The notes: generated by a model not told the origin, from the sequence alone. DNA of 64,000 bases from Adhaeribacter swui (GCF_014217805.1 NZ_CP055156.1:1-64000), one strand, 5' to 3'. Positions 1 to 8,580 are shown, counted from the first letter of the stretch. Program-made: numbers and translations.

Positions 1-208
1 TGTGCCAGGTATTTATTGCTTCCTGATCCAGATAAACCAACCGGTTTTCCAATGCTACTTTATACGCATAATACTTCATACTTTTCTTTAAAGAAGTTTC
101 CTGTCCGGATATTTCTTTTAAATAAGCTAAATAATCCACTACTTGTTTTTTATCCAGCTTCTGAACATCTAAGTTATCAAAAATCCAATCGATTAATCCC
201 AAGCCCAT
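1..208 (-). CDS. hypothetical protein, 3'-truncated by the window edge
   Basis: Reading the minus strand from an ATG at 208 gives 69 uninterrupted codons running off the window at position 1. The protein begins MGLGLIDWIFDNLDVQKLDK and continues as a hydrophilic, probably helical sequence rich in Lys, Tyr and Leu, with no signal peptide or membrane segment in the visible part. I do not recognise the family. The in-frame ATG fixes the start; the codon pattern looks coding, and the plus-strand frame over the same bases is its shadow. It is divergent from the DUF4468 gene at 302, so about 90 bases of shared upstream DNA separate the two. Function unknown. Confidence 0.6.
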   Translation of the reverse strand, partial: MGLGLIDWIFDNLDVQKLDKKQVVDYLAYLKEISGQETSLKKSMKYYAYKVALENRLVYLDQEAINTWH

Positions 209-301
209 AATCTTGCATGTAAATTACTGAATATTACAAGTTTAGTGCCTGACAACTAAAAAAAACACGTATTTACAAAGGTATTAATACGGAAAAACCG
301 G

Positions 302-898
302 ATGTTTTATGCAGCTAAATTCTCAGGGATTGCTTATTTTTACAAAAAATGCCTTTTGAGTAGCAACAGCATTAAAACTTTTCTTTGTCTTATATTACTG
401 GCTTTTACAACTGCCGCACCGGCGCAAACTTTACCCATAGATGCCGCCACCCGAAAGATTTACTACGCCGAAGAAGTTCTGGTGAAAGATGGACCGCAGT
501 TAGAGCTGTATCACCGGGCCAAAGCCTGGTTCGCGAAAGGTGGCAAATCAGCCGGCACTATCCAGGTAGATGATTTACGTAACGGCGTACTTATCGGCAC
601 CAATAATTTATTACTGCGGGTAAGCCAGAATACCAAAACCCAACCGTATCGGTTAGGGTACACGGTAAAATTTGAAATGGAAGACGACTGCTTTTGGTAC
701 AGTTTAACCAATTTTACTTTACAAAAATTAGCTGAACCAGAATTAACCACTAATTTTAAAAAATTGCCCCAGGACCAACCCTTAGAAACTATTTTAAAAT
801 CGGATAATAAAAATTCTTTAAATAATAAACGCCTGCAAAATGCGGCACACACAAGTATTCTGGCTTTAATTGAAGAAATTAAAAAAAGCATGAATTAA
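302..898 (+). CDS. secreted DUF4468 domain-containing protein
   Basis: A 198-residue protein with a Sec signal peptide (hydrophobic core around residues 26-38, likely cleavage after APAQ near 42). It is followed by a domain resembling DUF4468 at about residues 45-135, recognised by the pattern 'I-D..T.KI-Y-EEV' and 'ELY-RAK-WF' typical of Bacteroidota periplasmic DUF4468 proteins. No enzymatic residues are evident and the family has no assigned reaction. The ATG start leaves an unusually long 25-residue stretch before the hydrophobic core. A TTG at 356 would give a more normal signal peptide, so the start is uncertain. It precedes the FG-GAP gene at 958 by about 60 bases on the same strand and may be co-transcribed with it. 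Confidence 0.7.
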   Translation: MFYAAKFSGIAYFYKKCLLSSNSIKTFLCLILLAFTTAAPAQTLPIDAATRKIYYAEEVLVKDGPQLELYHRAKAWFAKGGKSAGTIQVDDLRNGVLIGTNNLLLRVSQNTKTQPYRLGYTVKFEMEDDCFWYSLTNFTLQKLAEPELTTNFKKLPQDQPLETILKSDNKNSLNNKRLQNAAHTSILALIEEIKKSMN

Positions 899-957
899 AT
901 TTTGCAGGCCGGCTCTTACCGGAATAATTGCGTTGTACTATTTTAAAAATAACTACT

Positions 958-2124
958 ATGGTGCTCATTTATTTATTTTGGAATGTAATAGCAAGCTTGC
1001 TGGTTTTCTTCCCTCCTACGCCCCGCTTCGAAGCGCAAACCATCGACCCAGCCATTTCGATTGGTTATGGTTTAGCCATCGGCGACGTAGACGGCGACCG
1101 CAAGCCCGATATTTTATTAGCCGACCAAAAACAATTTGTGTGGTACCGCAACGGCGACTGGAAAAGGTTTGTACTGGCCGAAAACTTAACCGAACGCGAT
1201 AATGTGTGCATTGCGGCCCAGGATTTAGATGGCGATGGTAAAGTAGAAATTGCCGTGGGCGCCCAATGGAACCCCGGCGAAACCCAGGATACTATTCAGT
1301 CCGGTGCGGTGTTTTATTTAATCCGTCCTAAAAACCCCACGGAAAAATGGGAAGCTGTACGTTTACCTCACGAGCCTACCGTACACCGCATGCGCTGGGT
1401 TAAATCAAAAGATGGCGGCTCTTATCTGGTGGTGGTTCCACTGCACGGCCGGGGCAATAAAGCCGGCGAAGGGGTTGGGGTTAAAATTAAGGCATATCAA
1501 CTACCCGCTAATCCGCGTGGTTCCTGGCCCATTTTTACTTTAGACCAAGCCATGCACCTCACCCATAACCTGGATGTAATCCCGAATTCAAAAACCAAAC
1601 AAACCGATATCTACCTGGCGGGCAAAGAAGGCGTTCGTTTCCTTTCTGATTTCAAAGGCAAGTTATCGGCGGATAAAGCGCAGGAAATTGCCGGCGTAAA
1701 CTTACCCACCGGCGAAGTTCGATTGGGAAATGGCAAAAACAACCAGAAGTTTCTGGCTACTATTGAGCCGATGCACGGCACCGCCGTAGCGGTTTACGCC
1801 TTGGGGCAAAACGCCACCCGGCAGGTATTAGACGAAAACATAAAGGAAGGACACGCTTTAGCCACCGCTGATGTATTGGGTTTAGGCCAGGACCAGGTTA
1901 TTGCGGGCTGGCGCAATCCGAATAACGAAAATAAAGTAGGCATAAAATTATACGTTCCTGCCGGTACTACTAACATGCCTTGGCAATCTTTCTGGATCGA
2001 CGAAAACACCATGGCTACCGAAGATTTACAGGTTCAGGATTTAAACGCCGATGGCAAACCCGACATTATTGCGGCTGGCCGGGCAACCAAAAATTTAAAA
2101 ATTTACTGGAACAAGTCGAAGTAG
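958..2124 (+). CDS. FG-GAP/VCBS repeat-containing exported protein
   Basis: About 388 residues. An N-terminal hydrophobic segment (residues 1-20, signal peptide or anchor) is followed by beta-propeller repeats carrying Ca-binding-like loops: GDVDGDRKPD near residue 44, QDLDGDGKVE near 89, and QDLNADGKPD close to the C terminus. These are FG-GAP/VCBS motifs, as in integrin-alpha-like propellers and many Bacteroidota surface proteins. No catalytic motif is visible, so a binding or scaffold role is only an inference. I chose the ATG at 958 because it gives a compact signal sequence; a TTG at 928 would add ten residues. The next gene (TIGR02757) is convergent, ending at 2180. Confidence 0.75.
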   Translation: MVLIYLFWNVIASLLVFFPPTPRFEAQTIDPAISIGYGLAIGDVDGDRKPDILLADQKQFVWYRNGDWKRFVLAENLTERDNVCIAAQDLDGDGKVEIAVGAQWNPGETQDTIQSGAVFYLIRPKNPTEKWEAVRLPHEPTVHRMRWVKSKDGGSYLVVVPLHGRGNKAGEGVGVKIKAYQLPANPRGSWPIFTLDQAMHLTHNLDVIPNSKTKQTDIYLAGKEGVRFLSDFKGKLSADKAQEIAGVNLPTGEVRLGNGKNNQKFLATIEPMHGTAVAVYALGQNATRQVLDENIKEGHALATADVLGLGQDQVIAGWRNPNNENKVGIKLYVPAGTTNMPWQSFWIDENTMATEDLQVQDLNADGKPDIIAAGRATKNLKIYWNKSK

Positions 2125-2179
2125 TTGATTTAAACCATTGGAACGCTACGGTTAAACATAAAATCTTTTAGGATTGTTT

Positions 2180-2956
2180 TTAACCGTAACGTTCTTCCAG
2201 ACCCAGCCCGAACAAAGCAAAATCGTATTTTACCGGATCTTGCGGGTCAAATTCCTGTAGTTTTAAAGTAAGTTCCACGGCAGTTTGCCAATCGGTTTGC
2301 GGACGGATAATCAGGCCTAAGCGGCGGGCCACCCGGTCAACGTGCACATCGCAGGGGCAAATTAAATCGGCGGGTTGCATGAATTGCCACAAGCCAAAAT
2401 CCACGCCATGGTTATCCTGGCGCACCATCCAGCGCAGATACATGTTAATGCGTTTGCAAGCCGATTTCCGGGCGGGCGTAGAAATATGCTTCCGGGTACG
2501 ATTGGGAGCTTCGGGCAAGGCAAAAACTAAGTTATGAAAGTATTCCAGCCGGTCTTTCTGGTTTAAGATTTTAATTTTATCCGGACCTACAAAGGCCAGC
2601 TCCAGGCTATCGTGCTGCTGGTAAAACTGGTGCAGAAAATAAACCAGGTATAATAAATCGGTATCGTTAAAAGTCCGGTGTTTAAAACCCACTAAGGCTT
2701 TCAGGTCGGTATCCTGGTGGTTTTTAATAAAATCATAAGGGGCATTATCGAAACGTTGCAGCAGTTCAGTGCATTTGGCAATAATGGTTTTTCGCTGACC
2801 CCAGGCCAAAATCGCCGCAAATAAGCCACTTATTTCTATATCTTGCTTTTGCGTAAACCGGTGCGGAATAGAAATAGGATCGTCGATGATAAACGCCGGC
2901 TGGTTAAACTTTTGGTAGTTTTGTTCGAGTAAGGTATATAATTCCGACGATTGCAT
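2180..2956 (-). CDS. TIGR02757 (DUF2400) family protein, HhH-GPD-like
   Basis: A 258-residue soluble protein matching the TIGR02757/DUF2400 family of Bacteroidota and other bacteria in length and motifs (AAILAWGQRKTI at 47-58, KSACKRINMYLRWMVR at 164-179). The block CDVHVDRVARRLGL at 202-215 resembles the part of HhH-GPD DNA glycosylases that carries the catalytic Asp (here D203), and Lys residues lie in the preceding helix-hairpin-like segment. A DNA-repair glycosylase-like role is therefore plausible but inferred; the family has no established function that I can cite. It is not obviously in an operon: a strong terminator for the gene encoded next downstream on this strand lies just past its start. 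Confidence 0.82.
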   Translation of the reverse strand: MQSSELYTLLEQNYQKFNQPAFIIDDPISIPHRFTQKQDIEISGLFAAILAWGQRKTIIAKCTELLQRFDNAPYDFIKNHQDTDLKALVGFKHRTFNDTDLLYLVYFLHQFYQQHDSLELAFVGPDKIKILNQKDRLEYFHNLVFALPEAPNRTRKHISTPARKSACKRINMYLRWMVRQDNHGVDFGLWQFMQPADLICPCDVHVDRVARRLGLIIRPQTDWQTAVELTLKLQEFDPQDPVKYDFALFGLGLEERYG

Positions 2957-2968
2957 GTTCGTTCAAAA

Positions 2969-3020
2969 AAAATAACTCTATTAAAATCCCGAAGTACGGG
3001 AGATTTAATAGAGTTATTTT
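2969..3020 (-). terminator. intrinsic terminator upstream of the TIGR02757 gene
   Basis: A long hairpin sits between the LysM gene ending at 3041 and the TIGR02757 gene starting at 2956. Arms 2969-2985 and 3004-3020 are perfectly complementary (17 bp), an inner CCCG/CGGG stem follows, and the loop is AAGTA. A-runs and T-runs flank both sides, so it can work in either direction; it most simply terminates the minus-strand LysM transcript. Confidence 0.8.
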
Positions 3021-3040
3021 AAAAATTTATTCTAAAAAAC

Positions 3041-4000
3041 TTAAGGCATATAATTTACTTCTACTTGAAAACGGCTAGCCGTAGCCGCTAGTTTTTGGTA
3101 AGCTCTTTTGGATAATTTAATAATTACCCGGTCGTTATCGGTGCCCTCGGGCAATTTACCACTAACCCGCACATACACACTTTGGTTATTCAGGGTATTT
3201 TTTACTTGCAGAATAGTGCCTACCGGCGCTGTTTTGTGCAAAGCCAGGTATTTGCTGCCTTCGCTTTTATCCATTACTTCGGCCAAACCGCTTTCCGAAA
3301 TCCGGCTTAAGTTTTCTGAAACCCGGGTTTCGGTACGTTCTACTTTAACCGGTGCGCTTTCGCGGGTAGTTACAGCGGCAGTAGCTGGTTTAGCTGCCGG
3401 TCGGGTAGTAGCTACCACCGGAGCAGCAGCGTCGGTTTCATCGGCTGCCGGGCTTGTTGTAGTAACGGAAGCAGTTGCCGCATTAGCTGCCGGAGGCGCT
3501 ACGAGCAAAGTTTGGCCTTCCTGTAAGTTATCGGAAGTTAAATTATTCCATTTTTTTAAATCGGCGGGGCTTACGTTGTATTGACGGGCAATGGCGTATA
3601 AAGTTTGCCGGGCTTCTACCTGGTGCTCGCGCGTTCCGGAGCTGCTAGCAACCCCATTTATTGCGGTGGTAGGGGGCAAAGTGGTTTCTGGGGCCGCCGC
3701 TACTGGTCTTGTAGCCGAAGCTGTATTGCTTGAAGTAACCCTTTCCCGGCCCGGCACAAAAACAGTTTGCCCCACCGCCAATGAGGTTAAACCCGGATTA
3801 GCTTGCTGCACGGCGGTTACGGGCACGCCGTATTGCCGGGCCAGGCCATACAGCGTTTGTTTGGGCTCCACTTTATGAAGAATAAAAGTTTTACCGTTTT
3901 TTACGACGGTACCCACCGAATCAACTACACTGGTACTGGCGGCGCATGCTAGCTGCACCAGAGCAAAAGAGAAAAAAGAAACTAAAAAACATTTACGCAT
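3041..4000 (-). CDS. secreted LysM + RlpA-like double-psi barrel protein, copy 1
   Basis: A 319-residue exported protein starting at the ATG at 4000, which begins a clean signal peptide (MRKCFLVSFFSFALVQLACA). A GTG at 4027 would add nine residues and spoil it. LysM peptidoglycan-binding domains lie at about 41-84 and 125-169, then a low-complexity Ala/Thr/Pro linker, then a C-terminal double-psi beta barrel (236-319) like that of RlpA. The barrel keeps the conserved His (ALHKTAPVGT), but the catalytic Asp of the 'VND-RGP' loop is replaced (VRVSGKLPE), so it is probably a cell-wall binding protein and not a lytic transglycosylase. It is a paralog of the gene at 4250-5245, in the same orientation, 249 bases apart. 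Confidence 0.82.
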   Translation of the reverse strand: MRKCFLVSFFSFALVQLACAASTSVVDSVGTVVKNGKTFILHKVEPKQTLYGLARQYGVPVTAVQQANPGLTSLAVGQTVFVPGRERVTSSNTASATRPVAAAPETTLPPTTAINGVASSSGTREHQVEARQTLYAIARQYNVSPADLKKWNNLTSDNLQEGQTLLVAPPAANAATASVTTTSPAADETDAAAPVVATTRPAAKPATAAVTTRESAPVKVERTETRVSENLSRISESGLAEVMDKSEGSKYLALHKTAPVGTILQVKNTLNNQSVYVRVSGKLPEGTDNDRVIIKLSKRAYQKLAATASRFQVEVNYMP

Positions 4001-4225
4001 AACACAAAAACTAACGGACACTGACACCTTTTTCTTATTTCAAATTTAAGTTTTCGGTCCGGATAAAAAAACAATCTTTCGGGAGGCACTCTATTTTAAA
4101 TTCTAGGAAAGGCCGATAAATTTAAAATGAGTGATTTCTTTTAATAAGTTGAAGTCTTGCTAAAAAGCGATTTTTTTTAAAATCAAGCCTAGTTTATTTA
4201 CACCTTACGCCTCGCGGGTAAAAAG

Positions 4226-4249
4226 CAAAATTTTTAAAAATTTAAATTT
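4226..4249. repeat. AT-rich palindromic core (example of a window-wide family)
   Basis: Runs of A and T of about 3-6 bases alternate here to give a nearly self-complementary block abutting the stop of the LysM gene at 4250. Similar blocks occur near 6301, 7089, 7603, 14060, 14170, 18028, 18168, 19279, 19315, 28763, 33867, 41581, 47922, 51121, 51410, 53107, 55290, 56830 and 56921, nearly always between genes. Confidence 0.6.
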
Positions 4250-5245
4250 CTATCGGTTAGAAGACAAGATTTTATCGGCTGCTTCGTATTGCACTTCCAC
4301 CATAAACCTTTTGTCTAGGGCACCCAACCGCTGGTAAGCCCGTTTCGATACTTTTACCACTACTTTGTCGTTGGTGCCAATTTCGGGTAATTTACCGATT
4401 ACCCGCACTGATACTGCCTGGTTGTTCATCAGATTCCGGACAGTAATAAACGAGCCCACGGGGGCAGTACGGTGCAAAGCCAGATATTTACTCCCGGATT
4501 TTCCCTCACTGATTAACTCGGCCAACCCACTTTCGGTTACCAGCGAAAAACTTTGCCGGGGAGCTGCGGCGGCTTCGGTTTCTTCGGGTTGCGCAACCGG
4601 GTTATCGGCACGGACCGTTTCGGGGCGGGCAACTACTACGGGGTTAGTGGCAACAGCCGTAGACTCGGGTTTAACCGGCTTAACCGGACTGACCTCCGGA
4701 TTGGTATTTGTTTTTGCGGTTTGCTCGTGGGGCTTTACAATCAGGGTTTGATTATTTTGCACGGTATTATCCGGCAGGTTATTCCATTTTTTAAGGTCGT
4801 TTATGCTTACGCCGTATTGCCGGGCAATCGAAAATAAGGTTTGTTGCTTATCTACCTGGTGCACGCCGTTTCCTTGCGCATCGAACAAAGCCGGGCCAAT
4901 GGGTTGGCTGGAAACCAACACCCGGTTTCCTTTCGGAACCGCTGTTTTGGTCAAATGGGCATCCGGCTCTTTTTTAGCGAATGAAGCCGCAAAAGGCACC
5001 AGAATTACCTGCCCGATTTGCAAAGTTTTTAAATCCGGATTAACCTGTTTGATTTTAGCTACTGCTACACCGTATTTGCGGGCAACCGAATAGATAGTTT
5101 CTTTGGCCGTAACCTGGTGCCGGATTAATGGAACTCCGTTTACTTTTACTGTACCGATAGAATCAGCGGGCGCTGCCTGTACTGGCGTATTTTTAAAAAA
5201 AATGGTTATGCTCAGCACCAAGCCTGTTACTAAATACTTTATCAT
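4250..5245 (-). CDS. secreted LysM + RlpA-like double-psi barrel protein, copy 2
   Basis: A 331-residue paralog of the neighbouring gene with the same order: signal peptide (1-24, cleavage after VQA), LysM domains at about 42-85 and 128-171, a Pro/Val/Thr-rich linker, and a double-psi barrel at about 238-320. The barrel again retains the His (ALHRTAPVGS) but lacks the RlpA catalytic Asp (VRVIGKLPE instead of VND-RGP). Likely a periplasmic or outer-membrane-associated peptidoglycan-binding protein. Its start lies 10 bases after the stop of the DUF4905 gene, suggesting co-transcription with it. The pair probably arose by tandem duplication; the linkers have diverged most. Confidence 0.82.
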   Translation of the reverse strand: MIKYLVTGLVLSITIFFKNTPVQAAPADSIGTVKVNGVPLIRHQVTAKETIYSVARKYGVAVAKIKQVNPDLKTLQIGQVILVPFAASFAKKEPDAHLTKTAVPKGNRVLVSSQPIGPALFDAQGNGVHQVDKQQTLFSIARQYGVSINDLKKWNNLPDNTVQNNQTLIVKPHEQTAKTNTNPEVSPVKPVKPESTAVATNPVVVARPETVRADNPVAQPEETEAAAAPRQSFSLVTESGLAELISEGKSGSKYLALHRTAPVGSFITVRNLMNNQAVSVRVIGKLPEIGTNDKVVVKVSKRAYQRLGALDKRFMVEVQYEAADKILSSNR

Positions 5246-5255
5246 AGCAATATCA

Positions 5256-6101
5256 TTAAAAACTATATCCCACCAGGGTATCTTTTTCGGTAATAAAAAG
5301 TAAGGTATTTTTCATTACAAAAAAAGAACTTGTTCCCCACCCCGCCAGGCTATCATTAATTACTTGTTCCCAAACGAGCACCCCGGTTTCCGCCGCAAAA
5401 AGTCCTAGCCAATTTTTCCATTTATCGTCCGGAGCAGCTTCGTAATAACTTAAAATTAAAAACTTACCTACTTCTAAATAATCAATAATCCCAGCAACCT
5501 GCCGGCCCGTGCGCGTTAAAACAAACCGGCTCAGCAAATTAAAATATTCACTTTCTACTGGATAAGGCACCGGATAAAAGCCCCGCTGTGCTCGGGTGCG
5601 GGCAAACGCCGCAACGGCTGCTTCCGCTTGCTCCCTAGGAATAGCATTTTCCAGAATTGCTCCCGAGTGCGCATCCAAGGCGATAAATTTTGCTTTCTCC
5701 GTTTTATCGGGTTGGGCCAGCACTTTTCCGCCTTCAACTAAACCATAAAAAACAGCTTCGTTATGTTGCCATAAAATTTGCTGCTTATCGGCACTAACGG
5801 CCGTAATGCCCACATGCGCCCCTACTTTGCGATCGGCAAAACCATGCAGAAAAAACACGCGCCAGTTGGTATCTTCTAAACCAACCCACCAGTTTTCCGG
5901 AGCTTGGTAAGGCGCTCCGGCCTGACCGGTTTTTACATCCAGCAAAATAAATTCCGTTTGCAAACGGTCGCCGTCGCGGAGTTCTATGGCCAGCAGTTCC
6001 TGCTCAAAATCAGGGCGGATTTGCCAGATTGGAACTTTAAACGTGAGCGAAAAGCGTTTTTGCGGGATATCCACAAGCAAGGATTTACAAACCAAAACCA
6101 A
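5256..6101 (-). CDS. DUF4905-like protein
   Basis: About 281 residues, no signal peptide and no membrane segment. The sequence has the rhythm of a beta-propeller (repeated blocks ending in aromatic/hydrophobic pairs such as WWVGLED, NWRVFFLHGF, ETGVLVWEQV) and resembles the DUF4905 family of Cytophagales; the family name is from memory and moderately sure. No ATG exists near the N terminus: a stop codon lies two codons upstream of the TTG at 6101, and the other possible starts are TTG at 6095 or 6080 and a nearby GTG. The start is therefore non-ATG. It is followed after 10 bases by the LysM copy 2 gene, so the two are probably translated from one message. Confidence 0.65.
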   Translation of the reverse strand: MVLVCKSLLVDIPQKRFSLTFKVPIWQIRPDFEQELLAIELRDGDRLQTEFILLDVKTGQAGAPYQAPENWWVGLEDTNWRVFFLHGFADRKVGAHVGITAVSADKQQILWQHNEAVFYGLVEGGKVLAQPDKTEKAKFIALDAHSGAILENAIPREQAEAAVAAFARTRAQRGFYPVPYPVESEYFNLLSRFVLTRTGRQVAGIIDYLEVGKFLILSYYEAAPDDKWKNWLGLFAAETGVLVWEQVINDSLAGWGTSSFFVMKNTLLFITEKDTLVGYSF

Positions 6102-6330
6102 CTGTTACCTGGTATTACAAAGGTAAAAAAACAATCCGAAAGGCAGACCTTAATCTCAGTTTATCTATCCACCGCAGAGTGTGCATAACTATACCAGAAT
6201 TGATAAAATTTAAAAAAAAGCCTAAACAGGCACGTCATTAAATTTGGGGTATATCACCACATTTGCGGTTTCTCGTTTTAACTTGCAGCCCCAAAAGCCT
6301 TAAATTTTTAAATTTTTCAATTTCTACAGA

Positions 6331-7068
6331 ATGGATGTAATCGGCATTATTCCGGCGCGTTATGCTTCTACCCGGTTTCCGGGCAAACCGTTAGTAGCCA
6401 TACAAGGCAAAACCATGATTCAACGGGTTTATGAGCAAGCCAGCAAGGCAAAACTCAGCAAGGTATTGGTGGCTACCGATGATGAACGGATTATGGCGGA
6501 AGTGCAGCGTTTTGGCGGCGAAGTGGTATTGACGGCCAGTCACCACCAAAGTGGTACCGACCGGTGTTTCGAGGCGTATACCCGGTTTAATGTGCCGCAC
6601 GATTTTATCATTAACATTCAGGGCGATGAGCCGTTTATTCAACCGGAACAAATTAATTTGCTCGTGGCTTGCTTCGAGAACCCCGCTACGCAATTGGCTA
6701 CCCTGGTAAAACCCATAGAAACCGCAGCAGAGCTATTTAATCCTAATTCGCCAAAAGTAGTGATTAACCAGCACCAGGAAGCGATTTATTTCAGCCGGCA
6801 ACCCATACCATACTTGCGGGGCGCCGAAGAAGCTACCTGGCACCAAAAACACCCCTATTTTAAACACATTGGCATTTACGGCTACCGGGCTGATATTCTG
6901 GAACAAATTACCCAGTTGGCGTCCTCTTCCCTGGAAAAAGCCGAATCGTTGGAGCAATTGCGCTGGCTCGAAAACGGGTATAAAATTGCAACTGCCGTAA
7001 CTTACCTGGAAACCTTCGGGATAGATACGCCGGAAGATTTAGAGAAAGCCTTACAGGTTAAATCTTAG
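6331..7068 (+). CDS. kdsB: 3-deoxy-manno-octulosonate cytidylyltransferase
   Basis: A 245-residue enzyme that activates Kdo with CTP to CMP-Kdo for lipopolysaccharide inner-core assembly in the cytoplasm. The family signature is present throughout: IIPARYASTRFPGKPL at 6-21 (nucleotide binding, R10, K19), VATDDERI at 47-54, QGDEPF at 97-102 with the metal-binding Asp99, YFSRQPIPY near 152, and the C-terminal IDTPEDLEKA helix. Length equals that of typical KdsB. ATG start at 6331, preceded by an AT-rich leader without a Shine-Dalgarno sequence. The next gene (SUI1 family) is convergent, 42 bases away. It shows that the organism has a Gram-negative outer membrane with Kdo. Confidence 0.95.
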   Translation: MDVIGIIPARYASTRFPGKPLVAIQGKTMIQRVYEQASKAKLSKVLVATDDERIMAEVQRFGGEVVLTASHHQSGTDRCFEAYTRFNVPHDFIINIQGDEPFIQPEQINLLVACFENPATQLATLVKPIETAAELFNPNSPKVVINQHQEAIYFSRQPIPYLRGAEEATWHQKHPYFKHIGIYGYRADILEQITQLASSSLEKAESLEQLRWLENGYKIATAVTYLETFGIDTPEDLEKALQVKS

Positions 7069-7110
7069 TTGATTAATTATTGACTACAGGTAATTTTTTA
7101 AAAATTTAAT

Positions 7111-7458
7111 TTAGCCGCCCACTTTCTTTACTTTGTAATTGGCCTGCATTAAAATTTGCAGAATCTTGTCGCGGAAATCGCCTTGAATTACAATTTCCTG
7201 ATCTTTAATGGTGCCGCCAACCCCGCATTTATTTTTCAGCATTTTGCCAAGTTCTTTTAAATCTTCTTCCGTACCGATAAAACCCGTTACTAAAGTTACT
7301 TGCTTGCCGGCGCGGGCTTTTTTATCGAGCTGTACTTTTAAATTTTGCTGTTGCGGCGGTAAGGTTTGCGCTTGTTCTTCGGACTCGTACGAATAATTAA
7401 AATCCGGATCGGTAGAAAAAACCACGCCTTGCCGCCCCTTCTTATTTTTATCTGCCAT
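7111..7458 (-). CDS. SUI1/YciH family translation initiation factor
   Basis: A 115-residue basic protein with the SUI1 (eIF1-like) domain at about residues 38-115. The motif [11 protein letters not shown] at about 51-61 is followed by 'LK-LG--LK-KCGVGGT-KD-EI-IQGD', the hallmark of YciH/eIF1. The N-terminal 35 residues are a polar extension common in Bacteroidota members. YciH can influence start-codon selection and translation under stress; the precise role here is not shown. ATG start. Its upstream region is the repeat arm at 7459-7506, so its promoter must lie within or beyond that repeat. Confidence 0.88.
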   Translation of the reverse strand: MADKNKKGRQGVVFSTDPDFNYSYESEEQAQTLPPQQQNLKVQLDKKARAGKQVTLVTGFIGTEEDLKELGKMLKNKCGVGGTIKDQEIVIQGDFRDKILQILMQANYKVKKVGG

Positions 7459-7685
7459 GTTAGGTTGTATGTTTTAGGTAGTATGTAGTATGTTTTAGGT
7501 TTTAGAATATACGTTCCTGCTGATCGTTTACCAGGTAACGAGCAGAATATCGATTTAAATTAACTTATTTTTTGAGCAACATCTTTTTCACAAGTTCAGC
7601 GCTTTTTAAATTTTTAAAATTCTCAATTTAAAACAGGCTGTATGTACTTAAAACTTAAAACTTATAACTTTAAACCTACAACTTC
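7459..7685. repeat. pair of degenerate short-period inverted repeat arms
   Basis: Between the SUI1 gene start and the lipid kinase end. The left arm (7459-7506) is built of variants of 'gtatgttttaggt'; the right arm (7645-7685) is built of 'acttaaaactt/ataacttt' variants whose reverse complement (gttgtaggtttaaag...) resembles the left arm. About 140 bases of unrelated DNA separate them. Only approximate pairing is possible. No coding potential is seen. Confidence 0.55.
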
Positions 7686-7689
7686 CTCC

Positions 7690-8580
7690 CTATCTACCTT
7701 TCGGGTGAATTACTTTTAACGATAAGGGATTTATACTTACTTCAAAACGGCTGGCTTCACCAATATATTCGCCATCAGCGTGAAATTTAAAATTTTGCTC
7801 GCTGCGCACGTTTATGGTTGTCGTTGTAAAATACTCCGCCGAACTACCCGCCGCAATGCGCTTGGTAAGCATGCCCAAACTTAAGTTAATGGCTTTCCTA
7901 AAATCCAGATCGCGGATTAAACAAACATCCAGTAAACCGTCCCGGATATCGGCCTTGGGCGCAATGTGGGCATTGTTGCCGTACTGCGTGGCATTGGCAA
8001 AAGCCACTACAAAAACCTTGGTTTTTATTTGTTGTTCGTTTAGTTGTAATACGGCTTCCTGAGGTTTAAACTTAGTAAATTCCTGCAGCACCAAGCGCAC
8101 GTAGGTTTGCAAGCCCCGCTTGGTATTACTAGCAAAAATAGAACTAATGTAGGCATCAAAGCCAATACCGGCCGTGCAAAAAAACGGATGCCCGTTAATC
8201 TTACAAGTATCAATGGCGGAAGAATGATATTCATTGATAATTCCAATGGCATGCCGCAGGTTCATAGGAATACCCAGGTGCCGGGCCAATCCGTTTCCCG
8301 ATCCTTTGGGCAGAATAGCTAAAACTGCCGATGTATCCAGCAAGCCCTGGGCTACCTCGTTTACGGTACCATCGCCACCAATGGCTCCTACTATTTGGTA
8401 ACCATCCTGGGCGCCTTGCCGGGCCAGTTCCGTCGCATGACCTGCGTATTCGGTATGCACCAGTTGGTACTTAAACCGGTCGGCATCCAGGTAACGGGTA
8501 AGTAAATCCGGCACGTTTAACTGGCTGGTGCGCCCCGACTTTGGGTTAAGAATAAATAAAATCTTTGTTTTTTCTGCCAT
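7690..8580 (-). CDS. YegS/DagK-family lipid kinase (diacylglycerol kinase catalytic domain)
   Basis: A 296-residue protein with the diacylglycerol/sphingosine kinase fold: LNPKSGR at 11-17, the nucleotide-binding GGDGT at 68-72 followed by VNEVAQGL, and LPKGSGNGLARHLG (about 92-105), all invariant in the YegS/DagK/BmrU family. A beta-rich C-terminal half completes the family length. It probably phosphorylates a membrane lipid headgroup such as diacylglycerol using ATP; the substrate cannot be read from sequence. No membrane segment. Starts at an ATG at 8580; about 109 bases separate it from the universal stress protein gene upstream on the same strand. Confidence 0.88.
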   Translation of the reverse strand: MAEKTKILFILNPKSGRTSQLNVPDLLTRYLDADRFKYQLVHTEYAGHATELARQGAQDGYQIVGAIGGDGTVNEVAQGLLDTSAVLAILPKGSGNGLARHLGIPMNLRHAIGIINEYHSSAIDTCKINGHPFFCTAGIGFDAYISSIFASNTKRGLQTYVRLVLQEFTKFKPQEAVLQLNEQQIKTKVFVVAFANATQYGNNAHIAPKADIRDGLLDVCLIRDLDFRKAINLSLGMLTKRIAAGSSAEYFTTTTINVRSEQNFKFHADGEYIGEASRFEVSINPLSLKVIHPKGR

